DNA of 64,000 nt from Homarus americanus (Eukaryota; Arthropoda; Malacostraca; Decapoda; Nephropidae): positions 10,322,488 through 10,386,487 of the forward strand of contig NW_024756914.1 of assembly GCF_018991925.1 (NCBI RefSeq), written 5' to 3'. Positions within the stretch are counted from its first letter, which is position 1. Every line of letters starts with the position of its first letter. Below the pieces are notes generated by a model. The model worked only from the letters and a program-made list of their open reading frames with translations. It was not told the origin of the DNA and searched no databases. The position numbers were made by a program, and so were the translations under genes. Positions 45,243-54,599 of this stretch are shown here, in pieces.

Positions 45243-45604
45243 GATCACCTGAAGAATTGTCACCCCAGAGTTTGGCAGGGTGACAATTCTTCAGGTGGGA
45301 TATCCTGGGGTGACGATTCTTCAGGTGGCAACACCTGGAGTGACAATTCTTCAGGTGGGGTCAGGACCCTCCATGGTTAGGTTAGGTGTATATTATTCTT
45401 TTTCTTTTTTTTAAACTTTTCACAATAAAGATGCATAACACAAAGGAATATATTTATGTTATCCTAATTATACAAATTATATTCACTGTGGGCTGGGGTG
45501 ACGATTCTTCAGGTGGAGCAGGCTGGGGTGACAATTCTTCAGGTGTGATATCCTGGGGTGACGATTCTTCAGGTGGACATTCTGGGGTGACGATTCTTCA
45601 GGTG
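45243..45604. repeat. Dispersed/tandem CTGGGGTGACGATTCTTCAGG units
   Basis: Seven direct copies of a 24- to 26-bp unit, GGGTGAC(A/G)ATTCTTCAGGTGG, in two groups (45278-45360, 45490-45604) separated by 130 bp of unrelated AT-rich sequence. One inverted copy at 45246-45265 forms a hairpin with the first direct copy. Confidence 0.9.
45246..45297. repeat. 20-bp perfect hairpin
   Basis: CACCTGAAGAATTGTCACCC (45246-45265) and GGGTGACAATTCTTCAGGTG (45278-45297) are exact complements around a 12-nt loop. Confidence 0.95.
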
Positions 45605-46213
45605 ATCCATTGTTTTCAGTTATTAACCCGTGCTATATACAGTAAGAGCTGAGTGACAAGTCCAACGTGGACAAACTAATAAATACTGTACCGTAATCAT
45701 ATTTAGTATCTCACACCTGTACCTTAGGTTAAAGAGGCTCATCAGTATAATGCAGTAGCGATATGGACAATAATGTAAATATTGTTATGTACATCTTACT
45801 TGAAATAAACTTCATCTGGTAAACATGTTTATTGACGTCACAGACTTAATATTTTCCTTTCTTTGAGCTTCTCGTCATAACGTTTATGTAGTCCAAATCC
45901 GCCATGATAGTGTTTTCTTTGAACATTTACCTGTACCTGGAATTATTCTACCACTATGAAGACCCAAATTGGAAATAAGTGGTACGAATACTTTATGTGT
46001 TATCCTTGGTAAATGTTTATATGCTTATGCTCTATGAATTTGGGGATTTTCTACCCAATATACAGTACTTTTTCAACTGTCAACATCCCAGGCGGTTAAG
46101 TGGCAGGTTTACGTATTCGCGTTGGAATGAAAATAAGAATTAGAGGAATCGCCTGAATATTAACCCCATCTTATTTCACCTGAAGATTAACTACCCTAAC
46201 TTACCCCCAAGTA

Positions 46214-46480
46214 ACGTCACAGAAATGTCAGGAAAAAGGTCACAGAAATCTCACGTCACAGGAAAAGTCACAGAAATAAGTTACAGGAAAATAAGTCACA
46301 AGGAAGTCACAGAAATGTCACAGGAAAAAAGTCTCAGAAATGTCACAGGGAAGTCACAGAAAAATAAGTCACGGGGAAAAGTCAGAACAGTTACAAAGAA
46401 ATAACAGAAATAAGTCCCAGGGAAATAAGTCACAGGAAAATGTCACAGAAATGTCTCAGCAAAAAATCAAGGAAAAAAGT
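46214..46480. repeat. Degenerate GTCACAGAAAT / GTCACAGGAAAA repeat
   Basis: Irregular array of 12- to 20-bp units built from GTCACAGAAA(T) and (A)GTCACAGGAAA. A purine-rich relative (AAAGTCACAAAGAAAAA) sits within LINE copy C at 50278-50305. Confidence 0.8.
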
Positions 46481-47451
46481 TTTGTTAGGTTTTAATTTTT
46501 TTAACACAGGGAAAAATGCGTTAGTTTCGGATAGTGATTATTCTAATGACCATAGAAAACATTCAAAACCTAACCTTACCTCAATCAAAAAGAGGACAGT
46601 TGAAGAGCGTTGATAACATGAGATGAGTATATTTCCAATGTGGATGTATATACCGTTGCAATAATTATGTTCGTTCATTAGCTTTCCAGGTTCCGAGACC
46701 AGTGTTTGGGCTCTCATCTCTGCCTCTGCACATGACTGTATTTATCTTTCTATTTCAGATATGTCATCATCATTGGTTGGCTGAAATCTACGTTAGAAGA
46801 GAGAAAAAAGTCAATGCAAAATGACTTAAGGCTATACTGATATTTTCAATGGTATCTAACTTGGCTGAAGATATAAAAGTCCTAAACTATCTATGATGTA
46901 TCCATAGAGTCTTGTGTTTTTGTAAACTATACCAAGGGATCAAGATTCTAACTGGAAAATGCGTTCGGTGAAGATGAATATATTAGTATTTATATTATAA
47001 GCTCAATCCTCCGACCTTCCTTCAACACGTAGTCAGTCATCACTAGGCTGTCCACACCCGGCGCACACACCACTTCCAGCCTCTCATATTTAATTAATAA
47101 CATCAGTGGAGTTCTCCCTTCCTGCACGCATTTTTCCTTCTGTATACATATCCTGCTGGCTGCTGCTTCTCTAATTTAGGACATGGAAGCACTCCTAACA
47201 TTCACAGATTAATATGCAACTCATACAAGGCGTACACGTATTCATTGCGTGTCCCGCTTGAGTACATGGAGACTACAGGCGGTGTGATAGTGTTTGTTTA
47301 AACCTTTAATACTGTATATATTACAACACAAGGATAAACCCTTTGTTATTTCACCTGTTGATTATCGTAAATTCATTAACGCTACCTGGAGAATTAGGTC
47401 TAGTTAGATTGAGTTCGCGTTAATGTGGTTAATCTTTGATATCAGGTTAGG

Positions 47452-50070
47452 ATAACATAAGAACATAAGGAGTCTGCAATAGGCAGGTTGGCCTGTGCAT
47501 GGCAGTTCCTGTCGAGAGTTACTACCACTCTCTATCATTGGCCTGTGCATGGCAGCTCCTGTCGAGAGTTACTACCACTCTCTATCATCCATGAATCTAT
47601 CTAGCCTCCTTTTGAAACTTTCCAGAGTTCCCGCATTTACTACAACGTTGCTAAGCTTGTTCCACTCGTCCACCACCCTATTTGTGAACCAGTTTCTTCC
47701 TATCTCCCTCCTAAACCTAAACTTATCCAACTTGAATCTGTTGCTCCGAGTCCTATCCTGCCCGGATATTATAAGAACTTTATTTATATCCCCTTTATTG
47801 ATTCCTTTCACCCACAAAAATACTTCTATCATATCTCCCCGCACTCTTTGTCTTTCTAGGGAATGCAAGTTTAGTTTCTTTAACCTATCCTGATATGGAA
47901 GGTTTCTAAGTCCCGGAATCATTTTTGTCATTCTTCGCCGCACCGACTCTAGTGAATTTATATCCATTCTATAATAGGGGCACCAGAACTGAACCGCATA
48001 ATCGAGGTGCGGCCTGACTAGTGCAAGATATAGTTGCAATAAGACCTCTGCACTCTTGTTACTTACACTTCTAGATATAAAACCCAATACTGTTTGCCTT
48101 ATTTCGAACATTAACGCACTGTTTTCTAAGCCGTAGGTCCGGGCTTACAAGTACCCCTAGGTCTCTTTCACAAGTCGACTTCTCTAGGTTGATGTTGTTA
48201 AGGCTGTATACATTATCAGTATTTGTTCTTCCAATATTAAGTACGCTGCACTTGCTGGTGTTGAATTTCATTTACCATTTTTCAGACCTCCCCTGCAGTT
48301 TATTTAGACCCTCCTGTAATGCATTTGCATCCTGCCCTGAATTAATCTGCCGCCTTATTTTGGTGTCATCCGCAAACTTGCTTATGTCACTGCTGATCCC
48401 AGTATCTAGATCGTTTATGTAGATTATGAACAAGTGTGGGCCTAGTACTGACCTGGGGAACCCCACTGGTTACACGGCCCCACTCAGATTTAACACCATC
48501 TACGCTGACCCTCTGCGTTCTATCGGTGAGCCATGATTTTATCCAATTTAAAACTTTCCCCTCGATACCATGAGCCTTAATTTTTCTCAGAAGCCTCTGA
48601 TGCGGTACTCTGTCAAATGCTTTGCTAAAGTCTAAGTAAATAACATCGTAATTTTCGTCATTATCTACTACCTCGAAGACTTTCCTAAAAAAGTCAGCAG
48701 ATTTGTTAGACAAGATTTTCCCTTTGTAAACCCATGTTGAGAGTCGTAGATTAATTTGCTTTTCTCTAGATGCGATCGGATGCTATCTGCTATAATTGAT
48801 TCAAGAAATTTCCCCACTACTGACGTCAAACTGATCTGCCGGTAATTTGACGCTGATGCTCTGTCTCCCGTTTTGATTATGGGTACTACATTTGCCTGTT
48901 TCCACAAGTCTGGCACAACTCCGGTGTCTAATGATTTTGTAAATAAGTTTACGAGGGGTCCGCTAATCTGTTCCCTACACTCTTTCAAGACTCCAGGGAA
49001 AATTTCATCCGGCCCTGGGGATTTTGTTTTATTTAGTTTATTTATCTTAAGAACATCCTCTTTTCTGATAGTGATATTCTTTAATTTCTCTTCTTCCTCT
49101 CCCTTAAATATCAGTTTCACCTCTGGAATTTCATCGCAAATTTCTTCTGTGAAAACTGATAAGTAGCTGTTTAATGCTTTGCTTATTTCTTCACTGCCAT
49201 TTATCACTTCTCCCCTCCCTGACTTTAAAGGCCCAACTTTGTCCTATATAACCTGGAAAAATCCCTTGGAATTCGCCTTGAATTCTCTTGCTATTTTGAT
49301 TTCATAGTCTCTCTTTGCTTTCCTTACATTTTTCTTAACATTCCTAGATAGTTCATTATACCTATTTCTGAGCTGCTCCTCCCCTCCCTTTAATTTCTTA
49401 TATATTCCTATGTCATGTTTAAGTTTTCTGGTCATCCACCTTGGCTCATTCTTATTTGACCTAATTTTTCTGTATGGTATATTTTGTTCTTGTGCTTTAT
49501 GTAGTATACTAGTGAATATATTATAGTCATGATCAATTGTTGTGTCATCTATGACCTCGCCCCTTCCTACTGGGGACTGACGTGACTGTTCCCAGGTGAC
49601 CTCACCTAGGTACCATCTTAACCCCTGATAATCCGCCAACCGAAAGTTTGGGACTCTGACCATATTGTCATTGTTTTTTGTTTCCCAATTTAGGGTGAAC
49701 CTGATTTCTCTGTGATCACTGTTACCTAGTTCTTCCCCTACTGTGATATCTCTGATAATATTTTCTTTATTTGTTAATACCACGTCTAATATATTGTCAC
49801 CTCTAGTAGGTTCTATAATTAGTTGTTTCAAAAAATTGTCCTGTTCTGCGTCAAGGAAGTCTTCAGATTCATAGTCACCTACAATGTTGTCCCAGTCAAT
49901 ATTTCTGAAGTTGAAATCCCCCATAATGCATAGGTTCTTATATTTTGCTGCCCTACTCATTTCCTGCCATATAGGCTGAGCTGCTTCTTTCCCAAGACTT
50001 GGGGGCCTGTAAATCACTCCCATAATTAGTTTTTCCCTTCCTTCCGTGATTTCTACCCATACAGACTCGG
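47452..50070 (-). mobile_element. CR1-like LINE copy B (endonuclease C-part, RT, 3' end), decayed
   Basis: On the minus strand: endonuclease C-terminal half (IMGVIYRPPS, CIMGDFNFRNIDW, LGNSDHREIRF, the GDFN and SDH motifs of APE-type nucleases, 50023 to about 49600), a basic linker, then RT with KTKSPGPDEIFPGVLKE (about 49010), YDVIYLDFSKAFDRVPHQRL (48650), SKFADDTKIRR (48370) and ALVRPHLDYAVQFWCPYYRM (48020), ending DRFMDDREW-stop at 47572. Breaks: an in-frame stop at 49243-49241, a frameshift near 48710, loss of GG in the GVPQGS block near 48455, a stop (TGG TAA) at about 48272 and a frameshift near 48110. Hence inactive. It is a different subfamily from copies A and C. The 5' end is truncated at about 50070. 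Confidence 0.92.
47489..47588. repeat. 50-bp tandem duplication in the 3' UTR of LINE copy B
   Basis: Two units of TGGCCTGTGCATGGCAG(T/C)TCC...CTCTCTATCAT (47489-47538, 47539-47588), differing at one or two positions. The unit reaches into the last codons of the ORF. Confidence 0.95.
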
Positions 50071-50185
50071 TGGTTAATCTTGAGGTTTGGTTAGTGTTAG
50101 GTTAGGGTGGTTAATCTTAAGGTTAGGTTTGGTCAGCATTAGGTTAGGTTAAGTTAGCATTAGGTTAGGTTAGCGTTATGTTAGG
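50071..50185. repeat. Degenerate TTAGG-type repeat between LINE copies B and C
   Basis: GGTGGTTAATCTTGAGG followed by GTTAGGTTAG(C)(G/A)TTAGGTTAGG-like units. TTAGG is the arthropod telomere unit; this is an interstitial degenerate form. Confidence 0.85.
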
Positions 50186-51515
50186 ATAACATAAGAACAA
50201 CAACATAAGAATAGAGGACACTGCAGGGGGCTTATTGGCCCATATCTGGGCAGTCCCATTTACACCCGAATCCAGGAAAAAAAGTCACAAAGAAAAAATC
50301 AGATAGAAAGGCACGGAAAAAACCTAACCTACGTGCAATGCCATCATATATATATTGTGTTGTCAATGTGTATAAGTCATGTGACTTTTTTTTCTGTGGA
50401 CTTTATTTCCGTCCACCTTACACCATCCCCTATTGCTCATATATCCATCCAACCTATGTTTGAAGCTATCCAGCGTGTTCGAGTTAATGGTGATATTTGG
50501 TAACTTGTTCCACTCGTCAGCTATTCTATTTCCAAACCAATGTTTACCTATTCCGCGCCTATATCTAAATTTGTCTAATTTAAAACCATTGTTACCAGTT
50601 CTCTCCTGGTTGGATAGTTTGAGTACCTTGATAATGTCAACCCTGACTTCCATTTATACACCTCTATCACATCGCCCCTCACTCTACGTCTCTCGAGGGA
50701 GTGCAAATTAAGATGCTTTAACCTGTCTCTGTACTCAAGGTTCCTAATGCCTGGGATTAGCCTTGTCATTCTTCTGTGAATTCTTTCCAAGGATTCTATA
50801 TACATTCTGTAATACGGTGACCAGAATTGAACTGCTTAATCCAGGTGAGGTCTCACAAGTGCAAGATATAGACTTCGCTAGTCTTGTAACTAACACTCCT
50901 TTGTAGGAACCCAAGTACTGTACTCTATTAGCCTTGTTTCGAGTAAATACACATTGCTTACTTGGCTTAAGATTCCTGCTTATCATTACTCCTAAATCTT
51001 TCTCGCAGTCGGATTTCTCAATAACATCTTTGTTCATCTGGTATCTGGTTTCCCTGTTTACATCTCCTATACTGAGTACTTTACATTTGTCCACGTTGAA
51101 TTTCATCTGCCATTTTTCAGACCATTCGAAAAATTTGTTTAGATCTTCCTGTAGTTTTGCCGAGTCCTCGTCAGATTTAATAACACGTCCTATTTTAGTG
51201 TCATCAGCAAATTTACTTATGTTGCTGTCTATGCCGATATCTATGTCGTTTATGTATATAATAAATAATAATGGTCCAAGTACTGAGCCTTGGGGAACTC
51301 CACTTGTGACGTTGCTCCAATGGGACTTAGTGCCGTTAATGCTCACTCGCAGTTTCCTGTCCTGTAACCACGCCCTAACCCATTTAAGGATGTTACCTTT
51401 GATGCCATGTGCTTCTACCTTTCTAATTAGTCTTTCGTGGGGGACTCTGTCGAAAGCTTGGCTAAAGTCGAGATATACCACATCACTCGCTGTTTCCTGT
51501 CCTGTAACCACGCCC
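50186..51515 (-). mobile_element. CR1-like LINE copy C, 5'-truncated
   Basis: Same subfamily as copy A. Minus-strand 51511-50744 reads VVYLDFSQAFDRVPHERLIR, TSGVPQGSVLGPLLFIIYIN, SKFADDTKIGRVI (RT blocks with intact ADD) and WSEKWQMKFNVDKCKV; after frame changes near 50890-50800 the C-terminus continues as IESLERIHRRMTRLIPGIRN and HWFGNRIADEWNKLPNI, ending near 50420. An insert of about 135 bp (50273-50410; purine-rich GTCACAAAG..., a TATATATA run, and AAGTCATGTGACTTTT) interrupts the 3' UTR relative to copy A. At the 5' end, 51486-51518 is an extra copy of an internal RT segment. The 3' end carries TTCTTATGTTGTTGTTCTTA units. Confidence 0.9.
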
Positions 51516-51690
51516 TAGGTTAGGTTAGCATTAGATTGGTTAGCGTTAGGTTAGATTAGGTTAGTGTTAGGGTGGTTAATGTTGAGGTTAGGTTATTGTT
51601 AGGTTAACTTAGCGGTAGGTTAGCGTTAGGTTAGGTTAGCGGTAGGTTAAGGTTAGGTTATGTTAGGTTAGTGTTAAGGTGATTAATCTT
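51516..51690. repeat. Degenerate TTAGG-type repeat
   Basis: GGTTAGGTTAGC(A/G)TTAG and AGCGGTAGGTTA units, with TAGGGTGGTTAATGTTGAGG and AAGGTGATTAATCTTATGG fragments of the palindromic family described for 52-54 kb. Confidence 0.85.
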
Positions 51691-51869
51691 ATGGGGACAT
51701 AAACGTTGCGCTACAATATTAAGGTAAAACCATCTTTATTGTTTTAGCTATAACGTATAAACAGTTCATCAAGATAGTTGTTAAAGCCATCGTCGTATTG
51801 TGGAGTTAACAAGTACTGCTTACAAGCCTTTCCTCCCTGCACTGTAAGGTGGGTGTAATCAACAACAAA

Positions 51870-52005
51870 CACACACACATACATACATATTATTATTATT
51901 ATTATTATTAACACATACATACACAAACACACAACACACACACATACATACACAAACACACAACACACACACATACATACACAAACATACACAACGCACA
52001 CACAC
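51870..52005. repeat. (ACAC/ACATACATAC)n and (ATT)n microsatellites
   Basis: CACACACATACATACA, then (TTA)n at 51887-51912, then three units of about 30 bp containing ACATACATACACAAACACACAA-like sequence. Confidence 0.9.
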
Positions 52006-52079
52006 CTAACTTACCACCCTGGCTAAAACTAACCTAACGTGACCCCAACCTAGCGCGAACCTAACAAAACTACCCAAAC

Positions 52080-52165
52080 GTTTATTTCACCTGATGATTA
52101 GACATCCTAATGCTCTCTGGGGGTTGGGTTAGGTTATTCTTAAGTTGAAATGTGGTGGGGAGTTG
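52080..52165. repeat. Imperfect palindromic repeat unit
   Basis: TTTATTTCACCTGATGATTA... at left and inverted TTATTCTTAAGTTGAAAT at right around CTCTCTGGGGGTTGGGTTAGG. One of several copies of the dispersed family with TTTCACCTGAAGATTAACC-like ends. Confidence 0.65.
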
Positions 52166-52244
52166 ATCGTCATGTGATCTCAAGACGGGTGAACAGTCAA
52201 ATCCATTTTAACAATCGTACTATACCTGCCTTCCTGTCGAACCT

Positions 52245-52520
52245 TTAACCCTTTGACGACGATGATTTAACCCTTTGATGACGATGATTTAACCCTTTGA
52301 CGACGATGATCTAGCCCTTTGATGACGATGATTTAACCCTTTGACGACGATGAACTAACCCTTTGATGACGATGATTTAACCCTTTGACGACGATGATTT
52401 AACCCTTTGATGACGATGATTTAACCCTTTGACGACAATGATCTAACCCTTTGATGACGATGATTTAACCCTTTGATGACGATGATTTAACCCTTTGACG
52501 ACAATGATCTAACCCTTTGA
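52245..52520. repeat. 22-bp minisatellite (TTAACCCTTTGACGACGATG)
   Basis: About 13 units of (T)TAACCCTTTGA(C/T)GACGATGAT with two alternating subtypes (GACGAC, GATGAC) and CTAACC variants. Confidence 0.95.
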
Positions 52521-52584
52521 TACTCTTTAGGTTAAGTTAGGTTCACAGTCTTCACCTTGTATGGTCTCCGCATGATTTACCTGC

Positions 52585-52952
52585 GAGGGGGTGCTGGTGG
52601 TAGAGTGGTACCGCTCTTGCCTTCGCAAGCGAGATGTCACGGGTTCGATTCCCGGGCCGGTGGAAGTTGTTTGGACACACTTCCTAGCCCCCATTAGTCC
52701 CTGTTCACCTAGCAGTAAAGTAGGTACCTGGTGTAAATCGAAAGTTGCGAATTCGTGTTCAGGGACAAGTTGTTGGAGCTTCCAATAACTTGATGACATA
52801 AACCACTGACTCTTCAGGCTTCTATGCCCTTGACTCATGAGACATAAAGGCAAGCATGAGCTTAGCATGCTTCCCTGTTGGGCGCTGTAAACGCTTCTGC
52901 GCTTCACCTTACACAAGGATGTAGGGGAGTGCCCAATAAATAAAAAATAAAA
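52585..52952 (+). mobile_element. Full-length tRNA-derived SINE with target duplication
   Basis: The 5' tRNA-like head has a pol III box A (TGGTAGAGTGG, 52598-52608) and box B (GGTTCGATTCC, 52642-52652), and an anticodon-arm-like hairpin CTTGCCTTCGCAAG between them. A non-tRNA body follows (CCCTGTTCACCTAGCAGTAA...), and the 3' end is AATAAATAAAAAATAAAA. The 10-bp direct repeat ATTTACCTGC flanks it at 52575-52584 and 52953-52962, marking a TPRT insertion. The head is not a functional tRNA: the acceptor ends do not pair well. Confidence 0.92.
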
Positions 52953-52974
52953 ATTTACCTGCAATATTCTTACC

Positions 52975-54035
52975 TGGATCATGGGGAGATTAACCTGATG
53001 ATTAACCAAGCTAATGCTAACTTAACCCGACTTAACCTTACAGTAAACCAAGATAGCGTTAAGGTGGTTTAATCTTCAGGTGAAATAAGCGGGGGGGGGG
53101 AATCTTCAAGTGATCTCATCGCCAACCATATGGGAGGTCATTTAAGGTGACCTGACAGCTTTCTTGGTCAGGTCAACTATACAGGTCACCAAGGTCCTTT
53201 GTGAGGCGAGGTCAGTGTGAGAGCTCGAAGAATCACTAGTCATGGGAGACAACATCAAGGTTAGGTTAGGTTGGCCAGGTCAGGTCGTATATTGCCCAGT
53301 GAAATAAACTGGGGTGCCTAATATTCAAGAGATGTCTTACATCTTCACTACGTAACAATCATCGTAAGAACGTAGGTCAGAACGATGTTTATAATTATGA
53401 CGTCATACGATCCCTGTTAGCCCTACACCTCGTAAAACAACAGTAATAGTCTTACGGACAAAGCAGGAAATTAAATAACAAATAATAATAATCATAGATC
53501 CAAGAAGAGATTGCTTAAGAGGATAACAACAGAGCGACAATATGGCGTAACGAAAGACGGACGGAGAGAATGTCAGCTGACTGCTGTACTGTACGTAATA
53601 ATAAAGCCACCCGCACGCTTTACTAACAAGTGGTGTCAAACAAGTGAAGGTCTGGACAATACAGGCCCGACGACTTCACCCACCTAACCTAACCTAATCT
53701 ACCCTAACCTTATCACGAGGCAGATCGAGATGTGTAGAACCATAACACCTCGGAATATACTGTATATATTTGTTTAGTCTCCATAAGATCCCTCTATTCA
53801 GAACCGATTACTGATGCAAAATTGGATGGGGTTCCCGGTCACACAGGCCCGACTCTGGATCATGCCAAAATTCACCTTCGTGTTATTTAACCTGACGATG
53901 AAACACCCTGACGATACCTGGAGGTTTGGGTTAGGTTAGGTTGGTTAATCTTTAGGTGAAACAAGCTAGGGTAGAGATTCTTCAGGTTAACATGAGGTTG
54001 GTTTCTCTTATAAGTGAAATAAACTGTTGATTTAA
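52975..54035. repeat. Cluster of imperfect palindromic repeats (CACCTGAAGATTAACC family)
   Basis: Unit near 52991-53100 (TTAACCTGATGATTAACC ... GGTGGTTTAATCTTCAGGTGAAATAAG) and near 53878-53975 (TTATTTAACCTGACGATG ... GGTTGGTTAATCTTTAGGTGAAAC) with TTAGG words inside. Between them (53110-53870) only scattered CAGGTCA and CTAACCTAACC words occur; the minus ORF at 53639-53403 shows no recognisable domain. Confidence 0.6.
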
Positions 54036-54099
54036 TGTTAAGGCGATCCGCTTACGGTTAGAGAAAATGATGAAGGTCCGGTCACACAGCTCTTCCTTC

Positions 54100-54545
54100 A
54101 GAGTTAACAGATTTACTCGGGGTAAGAACGCAACGCCCAGCTGGAGTGTGGTGTAGGATACCGTGGGCGCGGCCAGTCAGCCTCCTCCAGCCAGACACCG
54201 CAGCGCACGGGAGGCCAGGCCGGGGAATCACAAGCAGACGTCTGGCTGGGAACGAAGAGGGGGGAGGGGGGCAAGCAGGCGGTCTGGGGAGGGATGAGGG
54301 CTGGCAGAGGAGGGAGTAGGAGCATGGGTTGGGGGTTGGACAAGGGTTAGGGAAGAGGTAGGAAGCGAGGAGAGGCAGGACTAGGAGGGAAAGGAGAGGG
54401 CAGTGGATGGAGGGGGGCCCGGGCAGAAGCACTGGGGTGGGGATGGGGGGACATGGGGTGGGAGGGGGAGGCGTGAACCAGACACTACAGCTTCACTCAG
54501 GGTGTTGGGGACGGCCGGGATCTGCTGCCCCCCTCTTGGAAACAA
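54100..54545. promoter_or_regulatory. GC-rich, strongly G-skewed island
   Basis: On the + strand long G-runs dominate (54255-54545). 54434-54468 has six runs of three or more G within 35 nt (GGGGTGGGGATGGGGGG then GGGGTGGGAGGGGG), an intramolecular G-quadruplex motif. CpG steps cluster at 54165-54245. A promoter or transcription start is plausible but no exon is identified. Confidence 0.4.
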
Positions 54546-54599
54546 AGACTGAAGAAGGCATATTTTTTCACATTTTTTGGACGCTGTTGAGGATGCGGA

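Noticed and set aside
50071..51690. True telomere or subtelomere
   Set aside because: TTAGG-like units are degenerate, short and internal; a telomere would be a long exact array at a sequence end.
52598..52665. Functional tRNA gene
   Set aside because: Pol III boxes are present, but the acceptor stem does not close, and the body, tail and target duplication show it is a SINE head.
54082..54432. 116-codon Pro/Ser-rich minus-strand frame
   Set aside because: Explained by C-rich composition opposite the G-skewed island; no splice sites or domain pattern.
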